DNA from: Bacteroidetes bacterium MED-G20
GTDB taxonomy: Bacteria > Bacteroidota > Bacteroidia > Flavobacteriales_D > Parvicellaceae
DNA: 54,456 bases
Direction: 5' to 3'
Assembly: GCA_905181675.1 (NCBI GenBank)
Contig: CAJIYZ010000047.1
Location: 1-54,456 of the forward strand
The position numbers and the translations under genes were made by a program. The notes beneath the pieces were generated by a model. It was not told where the DNA came from and did no database searches. It saw only the letters and a program-made list of their open reading frames with translations. Each line of letters starts with the position of its first letter. The stretch's first letter is position 1. Positions 10,165 through 20,132 of the stretch are shown here, piece by piece.

Positions 10165-10761
10165 TTATGAGTTAGTTAAAATTAATTTCTTATTCTCTAT
10201 TAACTTTCTAAGATTAATCAGAGCATATCGCATTCTTCCTAAAGAAGTATTAATACTAACTCCAGTATTTTCTGCTATGTCTTTAAAGCTCATCTGAAGA
10301 AAATATCGCATTCTTACTACTTCCATTTGTTCATCCGGCAATTCATCGACAAGCAACCTTACATCTTCCATTATTTGTTTACTCACCATAATATCTTCAA
10401 TTGAATCTTCTTTGAGATCCAATAAATCAAAAATGTTAAAATCATCTTTAAGATTTGGTGATCGCCCAGCGATAGGCATCTTTGAGTCTTTTCTGAAATG
10501 ATCAATTACTTGATTATGTGCAATTCTTAATATCCAAGATAGAAGCTTGCCTTCGTGGCTGTAATGGTCTTTTTTTAAACTTGTAATAACTTTAATAAAG
10601 ACTTCTTGAAAAATATCGTTGGTCAAATCTTGATCTTTAACCATTTTAAGAATATAGGAAAATATTCTTTGTTTATATCTCAAAAGAATGGCATCAAAAC
10701 ATTGGTTATTACCGGCACGGAACTTATTTACTAAGGATTCATCACTTTGATTTGCATACAT
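10165..10761 (-). CDS. ECF-type RNA polymerase sigma factor
   Basis: Region 2 (LTNDIFQEVFIKVITSL, GKLLSWILRIAHNQVIDHFRKDSK) and region 4 (MSFKDIAENTGVSINTSLGRMRYALINLRK). Confidence 0.94.
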   Translation of the reverse strand: MYANQSDESLVNKFRAGNNQCFDAILLRYKQRIFSYILKMVKDQDLTNDIFQEVFIKVITSLKKDHYSHEGKLLSWILRIAHNQVIDHFRKDSKMPIAGRSPNLKDDFNIFDLLDLKEDSIEDIMVSKQIMEDVRLLVDELPDEQMEVVRMRYFLQMSFKDIAENTGVSINTSLGRMRYALINLRKLIENKKLILTNS

Positions 10762-10907
10762 AATTCTACGTTTAATTGTTAAAAAAATAAATTATTAAAG
10801 TAGAATGGTTATATAGGCAGTGATTTTAAGATTAAAGTTCAAATATAGGAAACAAATTGACTAACTGAAAACTATTCTATTATTTTTGCAAACTGTTTGA
10901 CATATAT

Positions 10908-13691
10908 ATGGGAGTTAAAATTTATAAAAATATTGAGATAATTGGTGCAAGAGTTCACAATCTTAAAAATATTAGTGTCTCAATTCCAAGAAACAAACTA
11001 ACTGTTTTAACAGGTGTATCAGGTTCTGGGAAATCTTCACTAGCATTTGACACGCTCTATGCAGAAGGTCATAGAAGATACATCGAAAGCCTTAGCTCCT
11101 ATGCGAGACTATTTTTGGGGAGAATTGAAAAGCCGGATATAGACGATATTAAAGGTATTTCACCTGCAATTGCCATAGAACAAAAAGTTAATTCTTCTAA
11201 TCCAAGAAGTACTGTTGGTACCACTACAGAGATTCATGACTATTTAAAACTTTTGTATGCTAGAATTGGAAAAACATATTCTCCAATTAGCAACAAAATT
11301 GTCACCAAAGACAATCCTGAAGATGTTTTAAATTATATTCTTTCTCTACCTAAAGATTCTAAACTAATGATTTCATGTCCGTTAAATATTCCAAAAGGAA
11401 GAACAACTGACGAACAAATACAAATATATATCCAACAAGGTTATTCTAAATTATGGAAGAATGGAAAAGCTATTGCAATAGAAAAAGGACATAAGGAGGA
11501 GGATTTAGAGATTATTGTTGATAGAATAAACAACGACGATAGCTCTGAAAACCAATCTAGAATATTGGAATCTCTAGAGCTTGGATTTCATGAAGGGAAA
11601 GGAAAATGCAACGTAATTTCATTTAATGGCTCTGCACCAAAAGTTAAAAAGTTCAATAACCTTTTTCTAAAAGATGAAATTATATTTGAAGAACCTAGTT
11701 TAGATTTTTTCTCCTTTAATAGTCCATTTGGAGCATGTAAGAAATGTGAAGGATTTGGAAAAATTACTGGAATAGATTCTGACTTAGTAATTCCAAATCC
11801 CAACTTAAGTGTTTATGAAGACTCCATAGTTTGTTGGAAAGGTGAAAAAATGAGTGTTTGGAAAACAGAACTCATTAACAACGCCCATTATTTTGATTTT
11901 CCAGTTCATGAACCCATAAGAAATTTATCTGAAGAAAACATTGAATTACTGTGGAATGGGAATAGTTACTTCAAAGGAATTCATGCGTTTTTTAATTATT
12001 TAGAGAAGAATGCCTACAAAATACAATACAGAGTTATGCTCTCTAGGTACAGGGGTAAAACCAAATGTAATTCTTGCAATGGAAGTAGACTAAGAGCAGA
12101 TGCTGATTATGTAAAAATAAATAACCATTCAATTAGTGAGATAAATAGAATGGCTATTAATGATTCCATTCAGTTTTTCAAAGTTCTAAAATTAGATTCC
12201 GAGGATCAAAAAATTGCTAAAAGAATTGTAGATGAAATAAATTCTAGATTAAGTTATTTAAGTGATGTTGGTCTTGGCTACTTAACAATGGAAAGGGCAT
12301 CCAACTCACTTTCGGGAGGAGAATCTCAAAGAATCAATCTAGCAACTTCAATTGGAAGTTCTTTAGTAGGTTCAATGTATATTTTGGATGAACCATCAAT
12401 TGGCTTGCACCCTAGAGATAGCCTTAGATTAATTAAAATCCTAAAAAAATTAAGAGATGTAGGGAATTCTGTAATTGTTGTGGAACACGATGAAGAAATG
12501 ATGAAATCTGCAGATATGATTATTGACATTGGCCCCTATGCAGGAAGACATGGCGGAGAAGTAGTTTTTAAGGGGAATCATAGTGAGCTAATTAAGGCAA
12601 GCAAAAGTTTAACAGCAAAGTATCTTACTGGAGAATACAAGATTGAAGTTCCTAAAGTCAGAAGAAAACCAAAAGACTATATCGTAATTGAACAAGCATA
12701 CCTTCATAATCTTCAAAACATAACAGTTAAAATCCCACTGAATCAAATATGTGTTGTATCTGGAGTTAGCGGTAGTGGTAAGTCTACCTTAATTGGAAAA
12801 ATACTTCATACATTTTTAGAAAGGTATTTCTTAACAGGGTTAGTAAAAGCAAGCCACTGTAGCGATATAAAAATAAATTTTGATCTCGTAAGTGGCGTTG
12901 AATATATAAATCAAAACCCTATTGGAAAAAGTTCAAGATCAAACCCAATAACCTACACTAAGGGTTATGACGATATTCGACAACTTTTCGCAAGCGAAAA
13001 ACATGCAAAAGCTAAAGGGTTTAAACCTGGATATTTTAGTTTCAATGTCGATGGTGGGAGATGTGAAAAGTGTCTGGGCGAAGGACAACTCACAATTTCT
13101 ATGCAATTTATGGCAGATGTTCATCTTAAATGCGATGAGTGCGATGGGAAAAGGTTTAAAGATGAAGTTCTTGAAGTGAAATTTAAAGGAAAAAATATTT
13201 CAGAAGTACTGGAAATGACCGTTGAAGAGAGTCTTGATTTTTTTAATGAAGACAATACCCTTTGTAAAAAGATAAAAGCCAAGATATTTGCACTTTCTGA
13301 GGTTGGACTTGAATATGTACAATTAGGACAAGCTTCCAATACCCTTAGTGGTGGTGAAGCGCAAAGAATAAAACTAGCTTCCTTTCTAAGCCACAGTAAG
13401 TCCAAACAGAAAAAGCTTTTTATTTTTGACGAGCCAACTACAGGACTGCATTTCCATGATGTTAAAAAACTAATAAAAGCAATTCAAGATTTAGTAGAAA
13501 TGGGTCACCATATTATAATTATTGAACACCACATGGACATCATAAAATCTGCAGATTGGATTGTAGATTTAGGGCCTGATGGTGGAGATAAAGGAGGAAC
13601 TTTAGTTTTTCAAGGCAATCCTGAAGATTTTATAAAGAGTAAAGTATTGTCACATACTAAAGATCATCTAAAAGAATATATCCAAATTTAA
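10908..13691 (+). CDS. uvrA: Excinuclease ABC subunit UvrA
   Basis: Two ABC ATPase halves ([32 protein letters not shown]), LSGGESQRI, zinc-finger CxxC motifs, [22 protein letters not shown]. Confidence 0.96.
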   Translation: MGVKIYKNIEIIGARVHNLKNISVSIPRNKLTVLTGVSGSGKSSLAFDTLYAEGHRRYIESLSSYARLFLGRIEKPDIDDIKGISPAIAIEQKVNSSNPRSTVGTTTEIHDYLKLLYARIGKTYSPISNKIVTKDNPEDVLNYILSLPKDSKLMISCPLNIPKGRTTDEQIQIYIQQGYSKLWKNGKAIAIEKGHKEEDLEIIVDRINNDDSSENQSRILESLELGFHEGKGKCNVISFNGSAPKVKKFNNLFLKDEIIFEEPSLDFFSFNSPFGACKKCEGFGKITGIDSDLVIPNPNLSVYEDSIVCWKGEKMSVWKTELINNAHYFDFPVHEPIRNLSEENIELLWNGNSYFKGIHAFFNYLEKNAYKIQYRVMLSRYRGKTKCNSCNGSRLRADADYVKINNHSISEINRMAINDSIQFFKVLKLDSEDQKIAKRIVDEINSRLSYLSDVGLGYLTMERASNSLSGGESQRINLATSIGSSLVGSMYILDEPSIGLHPRDSLRLIKILKKLRDVGNSVIVVEHDEEMMKSADMIIDIGPYAGRHGGEVVFKGNHSELIKASKSLTAKYLTGEYKIEVPKVRRKPKDYIVIEQAYLHNLQNITVKIPLNQICVVSGVSGSGKSTLIGKILHTFLERYFLTGLVKASHCSDIKINFDLVSGVEYINQNPIGKSSRSNPITYTKGYDDIRQLFASEKHAKAKGFKPGYFSFNVDGGRCEKCLGEGQLTISMQFMADVHLKCDECDGKRFKDEVLEVKFKGKNISEVLEMTVEESLDFFNEDNTLCKKIKAKIFALSEVGLEYVQLGQASNTLSGGEAQRIKLASFLSHSKSKQKKLFIFDEPTTGLHFHDVKKLIKAIQDLVEMGHHIIIIEHHMDIIKSADWIVDLGPDGGDKGGTLVFQGNPEDFIKSKVLSHTKDHLKEYIQI

Positions 13692-15481
13692 ATGACTGCA
13701 GTATTTTGATTGATAAACTGATTTTTATAAAGCTCAAAATATTTCCCCTTTTTCTTCAAAAGTTCGCTATGCTTACCCTGTTCTACAATTTGTCCCTGAT
13801 CCATTACAAAAATACAATCTGCATTTTGGATAGTTGACAATCTATGGGCAATAATAATTGAGGTTCTGGACTTTGTAATTTCCTGTGTAGCATTTTGAAT
13901 AAATTCTTCTGATAAAGAATCAATAGAGGATGTTGCCTCATCAAGTATAAGTAATTGAGGTTGATAAACATAAGCCCTTAAAAAAGCAATGATCTGTCTT
14001 TGGCCTGAGGATAAAAGCCCTCCCCTTTCTTTAACCTCAAAATCGTAGCCTTTTGGTAGCTGAATGATAAACTCGTGAACTCCTACTTTTTTTGCAGACT
14101 CAATTACTTCCTCTCTTGAAATATTTGTATTTCCAATAGTAATGTTTTCTAATATGGACGTGTTGTAAAGAAAAACATCTTGCAAAACAACTGCAATTTT
14201 AGATCTTAAGAAATCTAAATCTAGTTTTCTAATATCAAAATTATCTAATTTTATACTGCCATTTTGAAACTCATAATATCTAGAAATTAAATTTATTAAA
14301 GATGTTTTACCAGATCCTGTTGGGCCTACAATTGCTACAGTTTCACCCGCATTTACTTCAAAAGTTAAACCCTTAAATACAGACGTTTTATCATCATAAG
14401 AAAAATGAACATTATTAAACTTTATATTGCCTTTAAAACTTTCAGGTTTTAAATGGTCCTTTTGAAAAATATATTCTTTGGTGTCTAAAAGTTCAAAAAC
14501 TCTAGCAGAACCTACCATTCCCATTTGAAGAGTATTAAACCTATCGGCCAACATTCTAATTGGTCTAAAAAGCATACTTACATAAAGAACAAATGACATC
14601 ATCTCCGTAGTTACAGTACCGTAATCTACACCACCATAAGAAATAGACCAAATGCAGAATAAAACTAGCAAAGCAATGGAGCTTGCACTTAATATTTCTA
14701 CTACTGGAAAAAATATTGAATAAGCCATAATTCCTTTTATATGGGCCTTTTTATGGGCAGAGTTTATCCTACTAAATTTCCCAGCTTCAACTCCTTCCCT
14801 ACTAAATATTTGAACAATATTCATCCCTGTAATATGTTCCTGAACAAAAGAATTAAGAACAGAGATTTGCTTTCTCACTTCTTGAAATGAAGTTTTAATT
14901 GCATTTTTAAAAATCCTCGTACTTATAAGAAGAATTGGAATAGGAATGAGAACAATTAAAGTGAGTTTCCAGTTTATGTAAAACATAAAACAGAGTACTC
15001 CAGTTAACTTGAGTAAATCACCAGCTATTACTAAAATACCCTGGGAAAATATTTCGGCAATTGTTTCCATATCACTAACCGATCTTGTAACCAGCATTCC
15101 AATTGGGTTTTGGTCAAAATATCTAAGTTTAAGCTTGGTAATATGTTTGAATAACTGATCCCTTAAGTCTTTAACTACTCTTTGACCTAAGTCACTTGAG
15201 AGATAAGAAACTGCTATAAGCATTAAGGATTCAACAATTAAAATAGCTACAACAATTAAAGCACCATAAAACAAAGATTTCTCATCGGACAACCTCACAT
15301 ATTCTCCAACTAGTTTACCAATAATATAAGGCCTTAACGGGGAAAGGAAAGCAAGAGAGAAAGTTAATACAAGACCATAAATAAATAGATGAATATGAGG
15401 CTTGGAAACACCTAAAATTCTTCTAAACAATTTAGAATCCCAATTTTTTTTAGGATTATCACTCATTGGAATTGTAATCAA
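13688..15481 (-). CDS. ABC transporter, fused permease/ATP-binding protein (MsbA/MdlB-like)
   Basis: 6-TM exporter domain plus Walker A GPTGSGKTSL, signature LLSSGQRQ, Walker B LLILDEATSSID. Confidence 0.94.
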   Translation of the reverse strand: MITIPMSDNPKKNWDSKLFRRILGVSKPHIHLFIYGLVLTFSLAFLSPLRPYIIGKLVGEYVRLSDEKSLFYGALIVVAILIVESLMLIAVSYLSSDLGQRVVKDLRDQLFKHITKLKLRYFDQNPIGMLVTRSVSDMETIAEIFSQGILVIAGDLLKLTGVLCFMFYINWKLTLIVLIPIPILLISTRIFKNAIKTSFQEVRKQISVLNSFVQEHITGMNIVQIFSREGVEAGKFSRINSAHKKAHIKGIMAYSIFFPVVEILSASSIALLVLFCIWSISYGGVDYGTVTTEMMSFVLYVSMLFRPIRMLADRFNTLQMGMVGSARVFELLDTKEYIFQKDHLKPESFKGNIKFNNVHFSYDDKTSVFKGLTFEVNAGETVAIVGPTGSGKTSLINLISRYYEFQNGSIKLDNFDIRKLDLDFLRSKIAVVLQDVFLYNTSILENITIGNTNISREEVIESAKKVGVHEFIIQLPKGYDFEVKERGGLLSSGQRQIIAFLRAYVYQPQLLILDEATSSIDSLSEEFIQNATQEITKSRTSIIIAHRLSTIQNADCIFVMDQGQIVEQGKHSELLKKKGKYFELYKNQFINQNTAVI

Positions 15482-16205
15482 CTTTGGTTAAAAATAATCC
15501 TTTGGCTTTTACAGAAGGACCAGCAGATGATCTGCTTTTAGATGCAATAATATCACAAAAATCTTGTACAGAAATTTTATTTTTCCCAACAAGTAACATT
15601 GTTCCTACTATGGCTCTAACCATATTTCTTAAAAACCTATTGGCTTTTATTTTGAAAACAAGCTGATGGTGGTTTTTGGTCCAGTAAGCTTCATAAATAT
15701 GACAATTAAAATTGTTGACTTCAGTATGTACTTTGCTAAAAGATGTGAAATCATTAAACCCTATCAATTTTTTACACGACTCGTTCATTAAATCAACATC
15801 TAAATTGTAACTAACATAGTTAAACATTGTATTTAAAAAAGGTTCTTTTTTTTGAGATATTCTATACTCGTATGTTCTGCTTAAAGCACTAAATCTTGCA
15901 TGAAAATCTAGTTTTCTTATTGTGTAATCTTTAATTAAAATATCCGATGGAAGTATAAGATTTAATTTATTTAAAAGCGAATCCAAATCTTCGTCTTTAG
16001 AGATATCCACATGAAAAAAATATTGTTCAGCATGAACTCCTGTATCTGTTCTTCCACAGCCAATAATAGTAACATCTTGTTTAGATTTAAGCAACATAGA
16101 AAAGTTTTTTTCTATTGTCTCTTGAACTGTTAAAGCATTATCTTGCTTTTGCCAACCATGGTATTTGGCACCATTATAGGCTATTTCAAATAGAATTCTT
16201 TCCAA
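15459..16205 (-). CDS. truA: tRNA pseudouridine(38-40) synthase
   Basis: YNGAKYHGWQKQ, GCGRTDTGVHAEQYFFH, FLRNMVRAIVGTMLLVG. Confidence 0.96.
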   Translation of the reverse strand: MERILFEIAYNGAKYHGWQKQDNALTVQETIEKNFSMLLKSKQDVTIIGCGRTDTGVHAEQYFFHVDISKDEDLDSLLNKLNLILPSDILIKDYTIRKLDFHARFSALSRTYEYRISQKKEPFLNTMFNYVSYNLDVDLMNESCKKLIGFNDFTSFSKVHTEVNNFNCHIYEAYWTKNHHQLVFKIKANRFLRNMVRAIVGTMLLVGKNKISVQDFCDIIASKSRSSAGPSVKAKGLFLTKVDYNSNE

Positions 16206-16206
16206 T

Positions 16207-16896
16207 TTATTTACCTAAGTGGTTTTGGATGTGATTTAAAGCAAAATGAAATGTTTCTTCTATACTCATTTCTGTATTATCAATGATTATTGAATTTTCA
16301 GGCTTAATTAATGGACTAACTTTTCTATTTTGATCATTTTCGTCTCTAAAATTAATGTTTTTAGTGACTTCCTGAATGGAAATATTTTTTCCATTCTCCT
16401 TATACTCTAACCATCTTCTATAAGCTCTTTTATCTGCAGAAGCAGTAACCCAAAATTTAATATCAGCATTAGGGAAAACCACAGAACCAATATCTCTACC
16501 GTCCATTACAAGATTGCTTATACTAGAATAAGATTGTTGTATTAAAACCATTTTGGTTCTAATCAATGTGTTTTTACTTACCTCACTTACCAAATTAGAA
16601 ATTTCTATATTTCTTATTCTATCTTCAACTATTTCCCCATTTAATCTTACCCAACTTTCTCCATTTTCATTGGGTTCTGAAAAATCAATATTCACCAAGT
16701 CCAGTGTTTCTTCATAGTGCGAACTTAAAATTCCATTCTTTAGAACTTGATTTGATTCCAAAAAAAATAATGAAATTGCTCTATACATAGCACCAGTATC
16801 TATATACAGGAAATTTAATTCTTTGGCAAGGGATTTAGCTAGTGTACTTTTCCCGCATCCAGAATGCCCATCTAACGTTATTATGGTGTTATTCAT
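16207..16896 (-). CDS. cmk: (d)CMP kinase
   Basis: LDGHSGCGKSTLAKSLA, YIDTGAMYRAI, DGRDIGSVVFPNADIKFWVTA. Confidence 0.95.
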   Translation of the reverse strand: MNNTIITLDGHSGCGKSTLAKSLAKELNFLYIDTGAMYRAISLFFLESNQVLKNGILSSHYEETLDLVNIDFSEPNENGESWVRLNGEIVEDRIRNIEISNLVSEVSKNTLIRTKMVLIQQSYSSISNLVMDGRDIGSVVFPNADIKFWVTASADKRAYRRWLEYKENGKNISIQEVTKNINFRDENDQNRKVSPLIKPENSIIIDNTEMSIEETFHFALNHIQNHLGK

Positions 16897-16906
16897 AAGA
16901 TAAAAA

Positions 16907-16930
16907 AAAAGCTGTCCATAGACAGCTTTA
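16907..16930 (-). terminator. Intrinsic terminator downstream of the SiaB/SiaC-like pair
   Basis: Minus strand AAAGCTGTC-tatg-GACAGC followed by a U-tract (TTTTTTTTT). Confidence 0.75.
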
Positions 16931-16950
16931 ATATTAAATAAATTTAGATG

Positions 16951-17325
16951 CTATATCTCTTCAACTTCAATCATCTCGAAAGGTAAATCAATAATAGCTT
17001 CGTAATCTTCACCTGCCTCGAGCATGTCTTCATCATCTTCCTCATAGTGCCATTTAACAGATATTTCACTACCAGAAACTGATTCTAATTTTTTAAAGAC
17101 ATCCAAAATACATTTCGAAGAACTTGTATTAAAGTATTCTAACTGAACACTTAAAACTGTTGTGCTATTTGGAGATTCAGAATAGGATTCTAGCCATTCA
17201 ATTAAAGGCTTGTAAAACTCAATTGAGTTTTCAGGAATCGATCTACCTTTAAGCAATAATTCACCGTTAGAGTTGAACTCAACTACAGGTGTTTTTGCAG
17301 AACCTTCGTGTTTTAAATCTTCCAT
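16951..17325 (-). CDS. SiaC-like regulatory phosphoprotein (DUF1987 family)
   Basis: 124 aa; TPVVEFNSNGELLLKGRSIPENSIEFYKPLIEWLESY...YFNTSSSKCILDVFKKLE...KWHYEEDDEDMLEAGEDYEAI pattern. Confidence 0.85.
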   Translation of the reverse strand: MEDLKHEGSAKTPVVEFNSNGELLLKGRSIPENSIEFYKPLIEWLESYSESPNSTTVLSVQLEYFNTSSSKCILDVFKKLESVSGSEISVKWHYEEDDEDMLEAGEDYEAIIDLPFEMIEVEEI

Positions 17326-17327
17326 AA

Positions 17328-17894
17328 CTATTTTTTTAAAATTTTAACTATTAACGTAAAAAAAGAATAATCCTTGTCAATCTCCTTGAAACTATATCCT
17401 AATTTGTTTCTAGATTTTTTTGCAATGTCAATTAATCCTAAGCCACCACCACCCTTTTCGCTTAATTTACCATTACCTAAAACTTCTTTGTAATAAGCTT
17501 TTAGCTGGTCTCTATCAAGAGAATTTATATGGGTTATTTTAGAAGTGATTTCGTCAACATTCTTAGGATAAATAAAGTTTCCCGTAACAATGTTGTAATA
17601 ATCTTCGTGTCTACTTATACTAAAAATAGCTGATTTTTTATCACCTGTTGAGGTATCGAAAATTGTATTTTCGTTATCAAAATCATCTATATGATGGTAT
17701 AAGTTTTGCAAACATTCTACCAAAACATTAAAAACTTTCTTTTTGGTAGCTGGGGAATCATTTAAATCTACCATTTTAGATTCCATAATTTGAAAAACTG
17801 AAGACAATAGATCAGAAGTTACTGTCCCTTTAAATGCCAACAGAACGTTATCACGTTCCATTAAATTATATAAATCAAATGTTGTTGTAGCCAT
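17328..17894 (-). CDS. SiaB-like protein kinase
   Basis: MATTTFDLYNLMERDNVLLAFKGTVTSDLLSSVFQIMES...FNVLVECLQNLYHH...GGGGLGLIDIAKKS; ORF-track start at 17936 is probably too far upstream. Confidence 0.82.
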   Translation of the reverse strand: MATTTFDLYNLMERDNVLLAFKGTVTSDLLSSVFQIMESKMVDLNDSPATKKKVFNVLVECLQNLYHHIDDFDNENTIFDTSTGDKKSAIFSISRHEDYYNIVTGNFIYPKNVDEITSKITHINSLDRDQLKAYYKEVLGNGKLSEKGGGGLGLIDIAKKSRNKLGYSFKEIDKDYSFFTLIVKILKK

Positions 17895-17993
17895 ATTCTT
17901 AACCCAAATATAATAAATTGTTGAATGTATAAGCAAAAAAAGCTTTTGAAAATAAATTATATGTTAGATTTACATTTGTAATTAAAGAATTTA

Positions 17994-18740
17994 ATGAGTA
18001 ACAAAGACGATTGGTTTATTGATTGGTTTAATTCCAAGTATTACCACATACTTTATAAATCAAGAAATAAAAATGAAGCAAACGATTTCATTAAAAATAT
18101 TATTTCAAATTTATCTTTAAATTCAAATGAAACTGTTTTGGATCTAGGGTGCGGAAATGGAAGACACTCCATAAGTTTAAGTAAACATTTCAAACTCGTT
18201 GATGGAATAGATATATCATCGGAAAATATTACACTAGCCAAAAAAAACAAAATAGAGAATTTAAAATTTTTCATTTCAGATATGAGAAATTTTGATACCA
18301 AGACTAAGTATGGATACATATTTAATCTATTTACGAGTTTTGGCTATTTTAAAAAAAATGAAGACAACATAAACGTCCTAAAGAAGTGTAACAACCACCT
18401 GAAAAAAGACGGATTACTATTTATTGACTTTTTAAATTCGGAGAAAATAAAAATGACAATTAATGGATTAAAAGAAACAATAAATTTCGACGGTATTGAA
18501 TTTAATATCCATAAAAAAATAGTTGACAATTATGTTGTTAAGACCATTGAAATTGTTGATGGGGATTTGACATTTAACTTCCAAGAAAAGGTGCAGCTTT
18601 TTAAAATTGAAGACTTTAAGGAAATGTTGGGTATTTCAGGGTTTGAGCTTCTTTCTAGTTTTGGAGATTACCAAATGAACCCGTACGATTTAAACAGCAA
18701 TAGGTTAATTCTATGTGCCAAAAAATTAGCCAATGATTGA
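17994..18740 (+). CDS. Class I SAM-dependent methyltransferase
   Basis: VLDLGCGNGRHSISLSKHF motif I. Confidence 0.9.
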   Translation: MSNKDDWFIDWFNSKYYHILYKSRNKNEANDFIKNIISNLSLNSNETVLDLGCGNGRHSISLSKHFKLVDGIDISSENITLAKKNKIENLKFFISDMRNFDTKTKYGYIFNLFTSFGYFKKNEDNINVLKKCNNHLKKDGLLFIDFLNSEKIKMTINGLKETINFDGIEFNIHKKIVDNYVVKTIEIVDGDLTFNFQEKVQLFKIEDFKEMLGISGFELLSSFGDYQMNPYDLNSNRLILCAKKLAND

Positions 18741-19470
18741 AATTTTATTTTTTAGTGTTTTAATTGTAGGAATCTTAACAGAAATTCTCTACAAAAAGAT
18801 TGAAAAATTTAAGCCAGTAATTATATCCTTTAGTGTGGCTTTAGTTTTAACACTTTTATGCACGCATGTTTTGCCAGAATTATTTTCAACCCACAATCAT
18901 CAACTTGGCTATTATTTATTGGCAGGATTTATAATCCAAATTCTTCTGGAACTTCTTTCTAAGGGAATTGAACATGGACATGTTCATTTACATGGAGAAA
19001 TTTCCAATAAAGAACTAATCGTTATTTTCATTGGTTTAGCCATTCACTCATTTATTGAAGGAATGCCCATTAACACTCTTGAAATATCTTCTCATCAACA
19101 CAATTTGACAAATATTGACAGCTCTTTTTCAGAAATATATCTATCAACAATTCTTATTCATAAATTACCAATTGCTGCCGTATTAATTATATTTCTAAAT
19201 AGTATAAACTCGAGCTATTTAAAAAAGGTTATTTTTCTTTTACTATTTGCAGTATCTAGTCCTTTAGGTGGAGTTTTTGGAGAATTTGTAGTTAATATTG
19301 ATTTTTTCAGAGGATTTTCTTTCAATTTATTAGCTGTTTCTTGTGGAATGCTACTGCATATAACTACATTATTAATATTTGAAGACCACCACAACTCAAA
19401 AGGGAAAATTAAAAACATCCTTACAATTTCAGTTGGAATACTTACGGGTATTTTAATTTTCAGTTTTTAA
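18733..19470 (+). CDS. ZIP family metal transporter
   Basis: Multi-TM; His-rich HGHVHLHGE; AIHSFIEGMPI and HKLPIAAVLII signature positions. Confidence 0.88.
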   Translation: MIEILFFSVLIVGILTEILYKKIEKFKPVIISFSVALVLTLLCTHVLPELFSTHNHQLGYYLLAGFIIQILLELLSKGIEHGHVHLHGEISNKELIVIFIGLAIHSFIEGMPINTLEISSHQHNLTNIDSSFSEIYLSTILIHKLPIAAVLIIFLNSINSSYLKKVIFLLLFAVSSPLGGVFGEFVVNIDFFRGFSFNLLAVSCGMLLHITTLLIFEDHHNSKGKIKNILTISVGILTGILIFSF

Positions 19471-19493
19471 AAACAACATCAAATCAAAAAAAA

Positions 19494-20132
19494 ATTAAAA
19501 TAATCTTAAAAATATACTTATTAAATCTTTTTATTCTAGGCTTAGTATTTAATACGTTGGCACAAAAAAATGAAGATTTTATTCAATTCAGTGGAGTGGC
19601 TATTTCAGAAGATAGTTTACAGCCAGTACCCTATTGTAGTATAATAGATAATCAAACAAAACGAGGAACTATTTCTGATTATTTTGGATATTTTTCCTTT
19701 GTAGCAAAAAAAGGTGATACAATTATTTTCAGTAGTATAGGCTATAAAAAATCGAGGTTCACTATCCCTGATACACTTACTACCAATAAATATTCATTAA
19801 TTCATATAATGTATCAGGATACTATAATGTTAAATACAGTCGTTATATATCCGTGGCCATCCAAAGAACAATTTGCAAAAGCCTTTGTTGAAACCGAGAT
19901 ACCCAATGACGATTACAAAAGAGCTATGAACAATCTTTCAAGAGAAAAACTTAATGAAAGAATGCAGTTTACACCAATGGATGGAGCACTTAATTTCAAA
20001 TGGCAACAACAGCAAATTCAAAATAAACTATATTATGCTGGTCAGTATGCACCTATAAGCTTGTTAAACCCCATTGCGTGGGCACAATTTATTCAAGCAT
20101 GGAAAAGAGGGGATTTCAAAAACAATAAATGA
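19494..20132 (+). CDS. Secreted carboxypeptidase-like regulatory-domain protein; proposed AUU start
   Basis: CarboxypepD_reg-like FSGVAISEDSLQPVPYCSIIDNQTKRGTISDYFGYFSF. In-frame sequence upstream of the TTG at 19557 encodes a signal peptide (KIILKIYLLNLFILGLVFNTLAQ) but has no ATG/GTG/TTG. Confidence 0.75.
   Translation: MKIILKIYLLNLFILGLVFNTLAQKNEDFIQFSGVAISEDSLQPVPYCSIIDNQTKRGTISDYFGYFSFVAKKGDTIIFSSIGYKKSRFTIPDTLTTNKYSLIHIMYQDTIMLNTVVIYPWPSKEQFAKAFVETEIPNDDYKRAMNNLSREKLNERMQFTPMDGALNFKWQQQQIQNKLYYAGQYAPISLLNPIAWAQFIQAWKRGDFKNNK

Noticed and set aside
12967-13179. 70-aa + ORF inside uvrA (plus minus-strand ORFs 11588-11803, 12326-12529, 12939-13124, 13121-13405)
   Set aside because: Alternative-frame ORFs within a full-length UvrA; no separate evidence.
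10908-13691. UvrA as part of a self-resistance or defence locus
   Set aside because: Neighbours are housekeeping genes; full domain structure fits standard excinuclease.
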